38,848 bases of DNA from an uncultured Collinsella sp. (GTDB lineage Bacteria; Actinomycetota; Coriobacteriia; Coriobacteriales; Coriobacteriaceae): contig UQAU01000020.1 in the NCBI GenBank assembly GCA_900539035.1, positions 1-38,848 on the forward strand, in the 5' to 3' direction. Of this stretch, positions 15,000 through 24,378 are shown in pieces. The translations under genes and the position numbers were made by a program. Numbering within the stretch: the first letter of the stretch is position 1; every line of letters begins with the position of its first letter. The notes under the pieces are model-generated. The model was given only the letters and a program-made list of their open reading frames with translations, was not told the origin of the DNA and did no database searches.

Positions 15000-15677
15000 T
15001 TAGTCCAGGTCGTCGGCGGCGAAGTTGTCGATCGGTGCGAAGGGATCGGCAACGGGGATAACCGGCTCGGCAACGGGCAGCGGCTCGGCAGCAGGAACGG
15101 TCACAGCCGGAGAAGCGGCGGAGCCGACCGGCGTGGAAGCCATGAGATCGGACGGGAAGGAGTTCTGAGCATCGTCCATGAAGTGCTGGATGAGCTTGAG
15201 GTACTCGGCCTTGAACTCCTCACGGGAAGCCTTAAGACGGTCGATCTCCTCAAGCTCGGCCTGCTTCTCGGTCAGGGCCTGGCGGATGACCTCGCGGGCC
15301 TTGGCGTCGGCCTCGTTGCGGATGCGGTCAGCGTTCTCGTTGGCGTCGTTGACAATGCCCTCGGCGGTCTGCTGGGCAGCAATCAGAGCAGCGGAGATCT
15401 GGCGCTCCTGAGCGGAGAAGTCGGGTGCGGGAGCGGCCACGGGCGCGGCAGGGACGGCCTGAGCGGCAGCATCCTGAGCCTGAGCAAGCTGGGCCTGCGT
15501 ATCGGCGAGCTGCTGCTCGGTAGCAGTCAGACGACCCTTAAGATCGACGATCTTGGCGAGCATGGCGTCGACCTCGGAGGACAGGGTCTCCAGGAAGACG
15601 TCGACCTCGGCGGGATCGTAGCCGCGCTTGGCCTCAGAGAAGGTCTGAGCCTGAATGTCAGCAGGGGTAATAGCCAT
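15000..15677 (-). CDS. divIVA: DivIVA domain protein
   Basis: A 225-aa coiled-coil protein of the DivIVA/Wag31/GpsB group, which binds negatively curved membrane at poles and septa and recruits division or growth factors. The N-terminal lipid-binding domain (residues 1-~55) has the signature ITPADIQAQTFSEAKRGYDPAEVDVFL. Two coiled-coil stretches follow (~35-70 and ~95-165), separated by an Ala/Pro linker at ~72-88. The C-terminal ~50 residues are Pro/Ala-rich and end in an acidic DNFAADDLD. The start follows AAAGGAG with an 8-base gap. It is the last gene of the yggS-sepF-yggT-divIVA group; the ylmH often seen here in other Gram-positives is absent. Confidence 0.94.
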   Translation of the reverse strand: MAITPADIQAQTFSEAKRGYDPAEVDVFLETLSSEVDAMLAKIVDLKGRLTATEQQLADTQAQLAQAQDAAAQAVPAAPVAAPAPDFSAQERQISAALIAAQQTAEGIVNDANENADRIRNEADAKAREVIRQALTEKQAELEEIDRLKASREEFKAEYLKLIQHFMDDAQNSFPSDLMASTPVGSAASPAVTVPAAEPLPVAEPVIPVADPFAPIDNFAADDLD

Positions 15678-15739
15678 AACAAGTTCTCCTTTATCTTCGC
15701 CTTGGCGCCGTGCGCCCGACGTGAGTTACTAAGCCAGTT

Positions 15740-16021
15740 TTATATGAGTATACCTATAAGAAGTTGCAGAACCAGCTTCTGCACCAACTGCAACGCAATA
15801 ATCGCAACGACCGGTGAAAAATCGACGCCGCCCATGGGCGGGATAAACCGGCGGAACAAATTGAGCCACGGGCCGCACACGCTATCGAGAACAGCGGCGA
15901 TATCCTGTAGCAATCCACCCTGCTTCATGGGGATCCACGTCATAAGGCAGTAGACCACGATGAGCGTGGAGTAAAAGTTGAACAGCGTATTGACCAGCTG
16001 GACAATGGTGTAGATGTTGAT
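15740..16021 (-). CDS. yggT: YggT family membrane protein with unusual start
   Basis: A ~93-aa YggT (YlmG) protein with two hydrophobic segments around the family motif PWLNLFRRFIPPMGGVDFSP. Homologues affect division, nucleoid or membrane organisation; the mechanism is unclear. The frame has no ATG, GTG or TTG where the first membrane segment begins. The only such start, GTG at 15958, would give 72 aa and cut away most of segment 1. GAGGAG lies 6 bases before ATC at 16021, which restores a normal length, so I placed the start there. Upstream the frame runs without interruption to the sepF stop codon, in the same frame as sepF, so read-through or re-initiation is also possible. Gene identity is sure; the start is not. 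Confidence 0.8.
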   Translation of the reverse strand: MNIYTIVQLVNTLFNFYSTLIVVYCLMTWIPMKQGGLLQDIAAVLDSVCGPWLNLFRRFIPPMGGVDFSPVVAIIALQLVQKLVLQLLIGILI

Positions 16022-16042
16022 GAGAATCTCCTCGTCTTGTTT

Positions 16043-16768
16043 TTACTTAAGGTAGCCGTCGGCACGGAGCTTTTTGAGGTCCGAATCCTTGACCTCGCAA
16101 CCGGCGGGCAGCACCATAAACACGCGATCGCCCACCTCTTTGACTGTGGCACCCAGGCCGCAGGCAAAGCCGTAAGAGAAGTCCAGGACGCGCTTGGCGA
16201 CCTCGGTACGAACGCCCACAAAAATCAGCGCGACAGGCTGCTTGGTGCGCACGCGGCGCACGACGGTCTCCACGTCGTCATAGCTCTCGGGGCGCAGGAC
16301 ATAGGCCGGCAGCTGCGGCGTAGCGTTGATGATGTTGCTCGCATACGCCGAGGCATCGCTCGGTGAGGGAGCAGGTGCGGGGGCAGCAGCGCGGGCACGC
16401 GTGCTCTCGGCGTAGCTCGACGGCGTGTCGTAGGCACCGGGACGATAACCGCCCGCAACCGTCTCCTGCGAGCGCGACGGCGGGTTGTAGGTCGTAGCGT
16501 GGCGAGAATCGTCGCCGACCAGCTGACCGGAGCGCGTGTACACGGCCACCGACTCGGCCTCGCCGCGGCGCGTCTGACCCAACAGGCCGTTGCTCGGCTC
16601 ATCCTGGGTGTAGAAGCCCTCGCCCGAGGCACCGCTGTAACCGTTGTTCTGGTAGCCATCGTCATAGCCGTCATCGTAGCCGTAGTCGTCGTCCTGACCA
16701 TAACCCTGGTCGTAACCCTGCTGGCCGCCCAGGTGCATCTTATTTTTAATCTCGTCAAGGAAGCCCAT
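16043..16768 (-). CDS. sepF: Cell division protein SepF
   Basis: A 241-aa SepF, the membrane anchor of FtsZ in bacteria that lack FtsA. Residues 1-13 (MGFLDEIKNKMHL) form the amphipathic membrane-binding helix. Residues 19-44 are a repeat-like Asp/Gly/Tyr tract with seven Tyr and eight Asp, followed by a long disordered linker to ~145. The C-terminal ~90 residues are the conserved core that dimerises and binds the FtsZ tail (AYVLRPESYDDVETVV, GVRTEVAKRVLDFSYGFACGL, RVFMVLPAG). The start follows GAGAGGA; an upstream in-frame ATG lacks a site. At 241 aa it is longer than B. subtilis SepF because of the linker. No ftsA gene is in the cluster, which fits its role. Confidence 0.95.
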   Translation of the reverse strand: MGFLDEIKNKMHLGGQQGYDQGYGQDDDYGYDDGYDDGYQNNGYSGASGEGFYTQDEPSNGLLGQTRRGEAESVAVYTRSGQLVGDDSRHATTYNPPSRSQETVAGGYRPGAYDTPSSYAESTRARAAAPAPAPSPSDASAYASNIINATPQLPAYVLRPESYDDVETVVRRVRTKQPVALIFVGVRTEVAKRVLDFSYGFACGLGATVKEVGDRVFMVLPAGCEVKDSDLKKLRADGYLK

Positions 16769-16828
16769 GGTTGTGTCCTCTCGCGGTTTAGTGCAGGCGC
16801 TCCGATAATCAGTGCGCACTTCAGAGCC

Positions 16829-17566
16829 TTATTTTACTGCAAACTCCGGGCTAAATACTACCCTGCCCAGGCGAACGAGCGTAGAGCCTTCCTCAAGGGC
16901 AGGCTCAAAGTCCTCGCTCATGCCGCAGGAAAGTTCGGGCAGGCTCAGGTCGGAGTGCGTCGCCTCAAGCTCATCCCTTAGCTCGCGAAGTCCGGCAAAA
17001 GTGCGGCGCGCCACATCCTTATTCCCCCGGGGTGCCATAGTCATAAGGCCCTGCACACAAATTCCCTCAAGCTCTGCAAGCTCACTTGCGGCAGCGCGAA
17101 CCTCGTCGGGCGAAAAGCCGCCCTTGGACTCCTCGCCGCTCACATTAACCTCGAGCAGCACGCGCTGGGGGCCGGAGAGCTCGCCCGCCTCAATCTTGCG
17201 GACCGCACGGCTCGAGATGGCCTGAGCCAAATGCAGCGAGCTTACCGAATGAATCAGCTCGGCCGAGCCCAGAACCGCATTGATCTTGTTGGTCTGCAGG
17301 TTGCCGATCATATCGAAGCGCACCTCGGGTAGCTCCGGATGCTCTACGAGGCCCGCAAGCTTGCGAACGAGCTCCTGCGGGCGGTTCTCGGCAAAATGGC
17401 GATACCCCGTCTGAATAGCGGCAACGGTCTCATCAACGCCAACAGTCTTGGAGACGGCAATCAGGCGCGCGGCATCGTGGGGACGGCCCGCGCGATCGAG
17501 CGCCGCATAAAAACGTTCGAGAATCTGCTCGCGGCGAGCGCGTATCAAGTCCAAATAGTTATCCAT
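16829..17566 (-). CDS. yggS: YggS family pyridoxal phosphate homeostasis protein
   Basis: A 245-aa PLP-binding protein of the YggS/PLPBP (alanine racemase-like barrel) family that carries and balances free pyridoxal phosphate; no catalytic activity is established for the family. The PLP lysine is K40 in LIAVSKTVG. Other landmarks are FAENRPQEL, FDMIGNLQTNKIN, EVNVSGEESKGGF, GLMTMAPRG and LSCGMSEDFEPALEEGSTLVRLG, all typical. The start at MDNYLDLI follows GGAGG. It heads the yggS-sepF-yggT-divIVA group, behind a terminator that separates it from phoU. In other Gram-positives it follows pgeF directly; here the pst operon lies between. Confidence 0.95.
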   Translation of the reverse strand: MDNYLDLIRARREQILERFYAALDRAGRPHDAARLIAVSKTVGVDETVAAIQTGYRHFAENRPQELVRKLAGLVEHPELPEVRFDMIGNLQTNKINAVLGSAELIHSVSSLHLAQAISSRAVRKIEAGELSGPQRVLLEVNVSGEESKGGFSPDEVRAAASELAELEGICVQGLMTMAPRGNKDVARRTFAGLRELRDELEATHSDLSLPELSCGMSEDFEPALEEGSTLVRLGRVVFSPEFAVK

Positions 17567-17614
17567 TGCCAATCGCCTCCGCAGACAGCCAAACAAGTAG
17601 TCCCATGCTAACGC

Positions 17615-17650
17615 AAGAGCGCGGCCTCGCATGTGCAAGGCCGCGCTCAC
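17615..17650 (-). terminator. Hairpin between phoU and yggS
   Basis: A perfect inverted repeat GAGCGCGGCCT (17617-17627) to AGGCCGCGCTC (17638-17648), followed on the minus strand by TTGCGTT. It is a strong stem with a modest T content and probably ends the pst-phoU transcript 40 bases after the phoU stop. Confidence 0.7.
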
Positions 17651-17686
17651 TTAGGTATTTACAATCTTTCGACGAACGGGGCCGCC

Positions 17687-18544
17687 CTACTCCTCGTCGT
17701 CCTCGGCGTCGTCCTCGTCCTCGAGGTGCTCGAGCAGGTAGCGGAGACCCTCGCTCACCTCGTTAGCGGGCACTTTGGCAACATAGTGTGCATCGACGGC
17801 AGGCCTCATGATGACACCCTCGCCCGAAGGCACGCGCATGCTCTCAAGCTCATCCTCGTCCGTACGGGCGATATCGCCGGCAGTCATACGCTGTCCGGTC
17901 AAAAGGAAGGTCAGACGGCAGGCGGCATCGATCGAAATCGAGGCGATGCGATCGAGGTAGCGCGAGACCATGATGGCGCGGCGCAGGTCGTCATAGTTGC
18001 TGTCGTCGTCCATAAAATCGCCCGTGTCCATGCGGTTAAAGGTGCGGAAGAACTTCTCGTACGCCGCATGCACCGGCTCGTCCTCGCCGGCCAGGTTGCA
18101 GATGATGGACATGTCGTTGGTGACGAGCGCAGAAAGTGACGAACCCAGCACCTGGTAAACAGCCTCGGCCTCGGCCTCGACCGTAGCGACGAGTTCCTGG
18201 GGCAGCGAGATGTCGGCCTTGACCATGTGACGCGTGGCGCGGCAGATCTGGCGAACCTTATCGGTCATGCGCTGCAGGTTAAAGTCGACGTAGATGATCG
18301 TCTGCAGCAAGCGGAAGTCGGAGGCGACCGGCGACTGCGTAGCGATCAGGTTGTAGCACACGGCCTCCAAGTTGGCGCAGCGCGCATCGATCGAGAGCGT
18401 GCGCTTCTTGGTCTTGGTGGCGAGCTTGCGATCGTCGGTCACATAGGCCTTCACGGTGTCGTGAAGCGCCAGGTCTACAGCCTCGTAGATGCTCAGCATC
18501 TCGTGACGGGCTTCGATGAGCTGACGGGAAAACAGTTTGCGCAT
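17687..18544 (-). CDS. phoU: Phosphate signalling protein PhoU
   Basis: A 285-aa PhoU, the helical regulator that links PstSCAB activity to the phosphate-sensing histidine kinase and restrains uptake when phosphate is ample. Two related three-helix units are seen at residues ~1-105 and ~110-205, with conserved stretches VDFNLQRMTDKVRQICR and VSRYLDRIASISIDAACRL. The protein is longer than the usual ~220 residues: the C-terminal ~65 residues are an added segment ending in a strongly acidic tail (EDEDDAEDDEE). The start follows TTGGAGTG. It lies 92 bases after pstB; that gap can form two hairpins but holds no gene. Confidence 0.93.
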   Translation of the reverse strand: MRKLFSRQLIEARHEMLSIYEAVDLALHDTVKAYVTDDRKLATKTKKRTLSIDARCANLEAVCYNLIATQSPVASDFRLLQTIIYVDFNLQRMTDKVRQICRATRHMVKADISLPQELVATVEAEAEAVYQVLGSSLSALVTNDMSIICNLAGEDEPVHAAYEKFFRTFNRMDTGDFMDDDSNYDDLRRAIMVSRYLDRIASISIDAACRLTFLLTGQRMTAGDIARTDEDELESMRVPSGEGVIMRPAVDAHYVAKVPANEVSEGLRYLLEHLEDEDDAEDDEE

Positions 18545-18636
18545 GGTTCACTCCAATCAGTTGGGTGCGGTCATGCCGCCCGCACAGTGAATACGCACCG
18601 GACCAGGTCCGATCGGCTTGGGACTAGTCGCACCGA

Positions 18637-19440
<804 letters not shown>

Positions 19441-19452
19441 GGGACTCCTTAA

Positions 19453-20358
19453 CTAGTGGCGCTTGCGCGACAGATAACGCGCAAACAGGTTGAAGGCCAG
19501 AATAATCGCCATCAGCAAAAGCGCGGTGCCGTAGGCTGCGTTCATGTTGATGCCGTCATTGGCAAGCAGATAAAGGTGAACGGTCATGGGACGACCGGAA
19601 TCGAGCGGCGAAATAGGCAGGTTGATGGCCTGACCCATGGTGTAGAGCACCACGGCGGTCTCGCCGATGGCGCGGCCGATGGCAAGCACGATGCCGGTGG
19701 CGATGCGGCCAAAAGCCGAAGGAAGCACGATCTTGGAGACGACCTGCCACTTGGTGGCGCCCAGGCCATATGCACCCCAACGGATATAGCGCGGAACGGC
19801 GCGGATTGCCTCCTCGGTGGTACGCATGACAATAGGCAGCATCAGAAGCGCCAGCGCCAGGGCGGCCGAGACCATCGAAAGGCCCAGACCCATAGCCTCG
19901 ACAAACAAGGCGTAGCCAAAGAGGCCCATAACGATGGAGGGCACCGAGGCCAGGGCATCGGCAGCATAGCGAATGATGTCGACGACCTTGCCCTGTTTGG
20001 CGTACTCGGCCAGATAGACCGCAGCCAGGACGGCAACCGGCGTGCAGATGAGCATGGCGAGCGCCGTCACGTAGATGGTCGAGACGATCGTGGGCCAAAT
20101 GCCGCCCTCGGCGTTGACGCCCTGCGGCCAGCCGAAGATAAAGTCGAGCGAGATATGCGGCAGGCCGTTGATGACCACGTAGGCGATGATGGCGATCAGC
20201 ACCAGCGTGGTGATATAGGCCGCGGCGCGAAACACGCCGAGCATGATCTTGTTGGACAGATCCTTGTTGATGCGGCCCTTCTTGCCATGGGAAAGGGCAC
20301 GCTTGATGCGCTCACGCGACGAGGTCGTATCGACCGTCGTGTCAACGGAATCGGACAT
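19453..20358 (-). CDS. pstA: Phosphate ABC transporter permease PstA
   Basis: A 301-aa inner permease half with six predicted membrane segments after a ~35-residue basic cytoplasmic start. The binding-protein-dependent permease EAA-type loop is seen as RYIRWGAYGLGATKWQVVSKIVLPSAFGRI-like, and the stretch GRAIGETAVVL near residue 230 is characteristic of PstA/PstC. It pairs with PstC to form the phosphate channel. It begins 3 bases after the pstC stop, with GAGGGGG as ribosome binding site inside the pstC end, consistent with coupled translation. Confidence 0.96.
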   Translation of the reverse strand: MSDSVDTTVDTTSSRERIKRALSHGKKGRINKDLSNKIMLGVFRAAAYITTLVLIAIIAYVVINGLPHISLDFIFGWPQGVNAEGGIWPTIVSTIYVTALAMLICTPVAVLAAVYLAEYAKQGKVVDIIRYAADALASVPSIVMGLFGYALFVEAMGLGLSMVSAALALALLMLPIVMRTTEEAIRAVPRYIRWGAYGLGATKWQVVSKIVLPSAFGRIATGIVLAIGRAIGETAVVLYTMGQAINLPISPLDSGRPMTVHLYLLANDGINMNAAYGTALLLMAIILAFNLFARYLSRKRH

Positions 20359-20361
20359 AGC

Positions 20362-21294
20362 CTACCCCCTCTTCTTGGAAATCAGGCGGACGATACCCAC
20401 CAGTGCAGCGGAGATGATAAACAGGACAACGCCCATGCCGAACAGAGCCGAGCGGTGCAGGCCCGAGGAATAACTCATGTCGAGCGCAATCTGACTCGTG
20501 AGCGTCGAGATGGGGCTCGAGATGCTATCCGGAATGACCGGGGCGTTGCCCACGACCATCAGCACGGCCATGGTCTCACCGATGGCACGCCCCATACCCA
20601 AGACAATCGCATCGACAATGCCCAGCTTGGCTGCAGGAAGCACGACCTTGTAGATGGTCTGCCACTTGGTGGCACCCATGGCATAGGACGCCTCGCGAAT
20701 GCCCATGGGAATGGAATTGAGGGCATCTATGGTGAGCGTGGTGATGGTAGGGACGATCATGATGGCGAGCACGAACCACGCCGTCAGTGCGCCAAATCCA
20801 AGGCCGCCGGTCAGCTGGGCGATAAACGGGCGGATGATGATCATGCCGAAGAAGCCGTAGATGATGGAGGGGATGCCCGCCAGCAGGTCGACAGCGGGGC
20901 TAATGAGCCTGCGCACGCGCTTGCTGGCGATCTCGACCAGATACACGGCTGTGCCCACACCCAACGGCACGCCCATGGCAAGGGCACCGACCGTCACCAG
21001 GCCAGAGCCCGCCAGCAGCGACATGATGCCGTAGTGACCCTCAGAGGGCGCCCACGTAAAGCTAAAGAAGTCCACCAGACCGATGTCGGTAAAGACCGGC
21101 AGCGCCGAGTACGTGGTAAAGACAAAGATCAGGATGACGGTGACGACCGCCAAGAACGCGCAGGCAAAGAAGATCCACTGCAGCGCCTTCTCCTTAAGAT
21201 AGGTGCTGCGTGACACCAACGCCAACTCACGCTTTTTGGGCACCTGCGCCTCATACTCAATCTGGGGGGTTTCCTGTGCTTCCACGCTACTCAC
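20362..21294 (-). CDS. pstC: Phosphate ABC transporter permease PstC
   Basis: A 310-aa permease half with six membrane segments following a ~35-residue cytoplasmic lead. Landmarks are GIPSIIYGFFGM, the EAA-type loop IREASYAMGATKWQTIYKVVLPAAKLG and GRAIGETMAVLMVVGNAPV. It forms the channel with PstA. The longest frame starts with GTG at 21294 and overlaps pstS by 8 bases. However, GGGGAG sits 8 bases before a GTG at 21285 (codon 4), which may be the true start and would abolish the overlap. Part of the pgeF-pstSCAB-phoU transcript. Confidence 0.95.
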   Translation of the reverse strand: MSSVEAQETPQIEYEAQVPKKRELALVSRSTYLKEKALQWIFFACAFLAVVTVILIFVFTTYSALPVFTDIGLVDFFSFTWAPSEGHYGIMSLLAGSGLVTVGALAMGVPLGVGTAVYLVEIASKRVRRLISPAVDLLAGIPSIIYGFFGMIIIRPFIAQLTGGLGFGALTAWFVLAIMIVPTITTLTIDALNSIPMGIREASYAMGATKWQTIYKVVLPAAKLGIVDAIVLGMGRAIGETMAVLMVVGNAPVIPDSISSPISTLTSQIALDMSYSSGLHRSALFGMGVVLFIISAALVGIVRLISKKRG

Positions 21295-22123
21295 TCCCCT
21301 TTCCGTCGTTGGTGACGGGAATAAAGCCCGCCTCGCGAATCTGCTTGTCCATCTTCTCGGATGTCACATAGTCAATGTAGTCCTGCGCCCGCTGCGAAGG
21401 CGTACCCTTCACAAAGAAGTAAAGGTCACGCGAGATGGGATAGCCGCCACTTGCGACCGTCTTCTCGGATGCCTCGACATGGTTGACTGAAACGGCCTTA
21501 ACCGAGGTCTTGGCGTTGAGGCTCTCGACAAAACCCAGCGAGATGTAGCCAATAGCGCCACGTGAGCGGGATACGACATCGCGTACCTGGCCCGTACCCG
21601 AAAGAACAGCCGAGCGGCGATCGAACGGCGCGCCGCCCATCACGATAGTGCGGAAGGCCTCGCGCGTACCGGACGCCTCGTCGCGGTTGATAACCTGAAT
21701 CTTCAGGTCCTCTCCGCCGACTTCTTTCCAGTTGGTGATCTTGCCGGCGTAAATATCGCGGAGCTGCTCGGTCGAGAGATTGTCGACCGGGTTGTCGTCG
21801 TTCACGATGACTGCAATGCCGTCGTGTGCGATAACGATAGGCGTCAGGCCCAAATCCTGCTCGTCGGCATTGAGGCCACGAGACGAGCTGGCGATGTCGG
21901 CGGTGCCGGCGCTAACAGCTTCGATGCCAGCAGATGAGCCAAGGCCGGAGACGAGCACGTCGATGCCGGCCTCTTCCTTAAAGCCCTCGGCCGCAATCTC
22001 GGCAATGGGAAGGCAGGTGGTCGAGCCGGCCACGGTAATAGAAGACGTAGAAGATCCCGAGGAGCAGGCGCACAGCGTGAGCGCGAGCACTGCTGCACTC
22101 AGGACCGATGCGATCTTTCTCAT
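21287..22123 (-). CDS. pstS: Phosphate-binding lipoprotein PstS
   Basis: A 278-aa extracytoplasmic phosphate receptor. The first 19 residues are a lipoprotein signal peptide ending LCAC, so Cys20 should be lipidated and hold the protein to the outer face of the membrane. The phosphate-loop blocks ITVAGSTTCLPI, ASSRGLNADE, NRDEASGTREAF and the middle IAHDGIAVIVN are typical. The start ATG overlaps the pgeF stop as ATGA and lacks its own clear ribosome binding site, which points to translation coupled to pgeF. It feeds phosphate to PstCA. Confidence 0.96.
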   Translation of the reverse strand: MRKIASVLSAAVLALTLCACSSGSSTSSITVAGSTTCLPIAEIAAEGFKEEAGIDVLVSGLGSSAGIEAVSAGTADIASSSRGLNADEQDLGLTPIVIAHDGIAVIVNDDNPVDNLSTEQLRDIYAGKITNWKEVGGEDLKIQVINRDEASGTREAFRTIVMGGAPFDRRSAVLSGTGQVRDVVSRSRGAIGYISLGFVESLNAKTSVKAVSVNHVEASEKTVASGGYPISRDLYFFVKGTPSQRAQDYIDYVTSEKMDKQIREAGFIPVTNDGKGSE

Positions 22124-22920
22124 AGCATCACGCCGATCGCAGCATGGCGCCCACAGGTCCCGCCCTCGTTGCGATAGGAATAAAAGCGGTCGTTTTGACG
22201 CACGGTGGAAAGTTTGGTGTCCACAATGCCATTCACATCGACACCGGCATCCACCAGCGCCTCGCGAATGGCGGCGGAAAGATCGAGCATACGGGAAGCG
22301 GTAGCATCGATGCACGCGAACTCGGCGGCAAAGCGATCCATAAGTTCTTGGGACACCTCATACTCGTCGCCCAGGATATGGGGCCCAATATAGGCAGAAA
22401 TGTCCTCCGGCGTGCAGCCAGCCGCCTCGCAGAGTGCTTGGCAGGCCTTGGCGGAAATGCGTGCAATCGTGCCCTTCCAGCCAGAATGCACCACGGCAAA
22501 GCCGCCGGGAGCCACCAGCACCACGGGAACACAATCGGCAAAGCAGAGCATCACGGGCACCTTATGCGCCGTGCAGACGAGGGCATCACAGCCCTCGGCA
22601 ATCTGCTCACGAATGTTCTCGAGATCTTCGGCGCCGTTCGAGGTCACCGTCACGACATGGTCACCGTGTACTTGATTGGGGACAAGCAAGTTGTGCTCGC
22701 ACTCGGCGGCACCCATGGCCTCGAGTACGCGGCGACGATTTTCTTGAACGGTAAAGGGGTCATCGCCAACATGCGAGCCCAGATTGAGCGAGGAGTACGC
22801 ATCTTCGGAAACGCCACCGGTGCGCTCGGTAAAGGCAAAGCGGACATCGTGCGTCGCGCCCTCTACCAACGTAACTCCATCATGGTCGACACGCGAAACG
22901 TTGTCCGCACGTGCTGCCAT
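22120..22920 (-). CDS. pgeF: PgeF/YfiH peptidoglycan editing factor (multicopper-oxidase-like fold)
   Basis: A 266-aa protein of the YfiH/YlmD family. E. coli PgeF removes wrongly built peptidoglycan precursors carrying L-Ser in place of L-Ala. The metal-binding pattern is intact: PNQVHGDHV (His85), CFADCVPVV (Cys) and VVHSGWKGT (His). The start MAARADN follows TAGGAGG with an 8-base gap; the frame stays open upstream through the leader without a good start. It sits after ftsZ as in many Gram-positives, but here its stop overlaps the pstS start and a Pho-box-like repeat lies upstream, so it appears to be the first gene of the phosphate-uptake operon. Confidence 0.94.
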   Translation of the reverse strand: MAARADNVSRVDHDGVTLVEGATHDVRFAFTERTGGVSEDAYSSLNLGSHVGDDPFTVQENRRRVLEAMGAAECEHNLLVPNQVHGDHVVTVTSNGAEDLENIREQIAEGCDALVCTAHKVPVMLCFADCVPVVLVAPGGFAVVHSGWKGTIARISAKACQALCEAAGCTPEDISAYIGPHILGDEYEVSQELMDRFAAEFACIDATASRMLDLSAAIREALVDAGVDVNGIVDTKLSTVRQNDRFYSYRNEGGTCGRHAAIGVML

Positions 22921-22998
22921 ACTAAAGCCTCCTAATAACACAAGTATCGCGGCGAAGCCGCAGCAGTCCGTGTCATACGGCTGCCATACTTCTTTAAA

Positions 22999-23041
22999 AG
23001 GATACCCGCAGCGGTAGGGACCAAACGTAAAGGGAACGTAA
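22999..23041 (-). promoter_or_regulatory. Pho-box-like direct repeat and promoter of pgeF-pst-phoU
   Basis: On the minus strand TTACGTT-CCCT-TTACGTT (23024-23041) is an exact 7-base direct repeat with an 11-base period, the geometry bound by PhoB/PhoP-type activators. A weak -10 TATCCT (22999-23004) follows. The 80-base leader to pgeF can form two hairpins. Binding is inferred from geometry and context; the repeat is not the E. coli consensus. Confidence 0.5.
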
Positions 23042-23073
23042 GGAGATTGGAGGCTTTCGTTTACAAACGAGAA

Positions 23074-23104
23074 ACAAAAAGGGCGCATCCATACGGACGC
23101 GCCC
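23074..23104 (-). terminator. Terminator of ftsZ
   Basis: On the minus strand GGGCGCGTCC-GTAT-GGATGCGCCC (one G-U pair) is followed at once by TTTTTGTTT. This classical terminator 26 bases after the ftsZ stop separates the dcw transcript from the pgeF-pst operon. Confidence 0.9.
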
Positions 23105-23130
23105 CTGTGCAAAACAATGCGAAGAACGAC

Positions 23131-24285
23131 TTAGAAGCTGCCGCGCTTGAGGAAGTCGGGAAGCTCAAACTGATCGTTGCCAAAGTTGGGCAGCTCGGTA
23201 CCACCGACGTTGCGAGTCGGGGCAGCCTGAGCGGGGCTGGCAGCCGGAGCAGTGCGCTGCGGCTCAGCAGAAGCAGCAGCCTTGCTCTGGGACTGCTGGG
23301 CAGCGAAGAGCTCGTCCTGACGGTTGACGTTGGAGTCGGAGAAGCCCGTAGCGATAACGGTGATGCGCACCTGGTCGCCCAGGGACTCGTCAACAACGGT
23401 ACCGAAGATGATGTTGGCCTCGGGGTCGACAGCATTGGCGACAACGTCGGCGGCGTCGCTGATCTCCTGGATGCCCAGGTCCTTGGAGCCGGCGATGGAA
23501 AGCAGGACGCGCGTGGCGCCATCGATGGAGCTCTCGAGCAGCGGACTGGAGATAGCCTGCTGAGCAGCGTCGACGGCACGGGTGTCCCCAGAAGCGGTAC
23601 CGATACCCATCATGGCGGTACCGGCCTGCTTCATGATGGTCTTAACATCGGCGAAGTCCAGGTTGATGATACCCGGGACGGTGATGAGGTCGGTGATGCC
23701 CTGGGTGCCCTGGGAAAGGACGCCATCGGCAATTGCGAAGGCCTCGAGCATCGTGGTCTTCTTCTCGGCGATGTCGAGTAGCTTGTCGTTAGGGATAACG
23801 ATCATGGTGTCAACGCAATCGGAGAGGGTCTTGATGCCCTCCTCGGCGCTCTTCTTGCGCTTGCGACCCTCGAAGGTAAAGGGCTTGGTCACGACGGCGA
23901 CGGTCAGCGCGCCGACCTCGTTCATCGCGATATCGGCAACGATGGGAGCGGCGCCGGTACCGGTACCACCGCCCTCGCCGCAGGTGATGAACACCATGTC
24001 GGCGCCAGCGAGCGCCTCGGCGATATCGTCGCGGGACTCATCGGCAGCCTTGCGGCCAACCTCGGGGTTGGCGCCGGCGCCCAGGCCGCGGGTAAGGTCG
24101 GTGCCGATGTGCACCTTGATATCGGCATCAGAGATCGCGAGTGCCTGAGCATCGGTGTTGATGGCAACAAACTCGACGCCGCGGATGCCCTCTTCGATCA
24201 TTCGATTGACCGCGTTGGTACCGCCGCCGCCGACGCCGACCACCTTAATGACGGCAAGGTAGTTGTTGATCTCTGTCTCGTGCAT
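23131..24285 (-). CDS. ftsZ: Cell division GTPase FtsZ
   Basis: The 384-aa tubulin homologue that polymerises at midcell and organises the divisome. The nucleotide signature GGGTGTG is at residues 105-111, preceded by GVGGGGTNAVN near residue 17; the T7 loop is NLDFADVKTIM. The globular part ends near residue 315 and is followed by a ~50-residue Ala/Gln/Ser linker and the C-terminal peptide ELPDFLKRGSF, which binds SepF and other anchors. The start at MHETEINN follows GGAGG; ten upstream in-frame codons lack a site. A promoter and palindrome lie in the 199-base leader and a strong terminator follows. Confidence 0.98.
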   Translation of the reverse strand: MHETEINNYLAVIKVVGVGGGGTNAVNRMIEEGIRGVEFVAINTDAQALAISDADIKVHIGTDLTRGLGAGANPEVGRKAADESRDDIAEALAGADMVFITCGEGGGTGTGAAPIVADIAMNEVGALTVAVVTKPFTFEGRKRKKSAEEGIKTLSDCVDTMIVIPNDKLLDIAEKKTTMLEAFAIADGVLSQGTQGITDLITVPGIINLDFADVKTIMKQAGTAMMGIGTASGDTRAVDAAQQAISSPLLESSIDGATRVLLSIAGSKDLGIQEISDAADVVANAVDPEANIIFGTVVDESLGDQVRITVIATGFSDSNVNRQDELFAAQQSQSKAAASAEPQRTAPAASPAQAAPTRNVGGTELPNFGNDQFELPDFLKRGSF

Positions 24286-24378
24286 GTCGGTCCTCCGAAC
24301 AAAGGTTATAGCCATAGCATGGGTTGACCCCTGCGCACATTAACCTTCAGGTTGAAAGTAAATGCAAAGGTAAACCGT

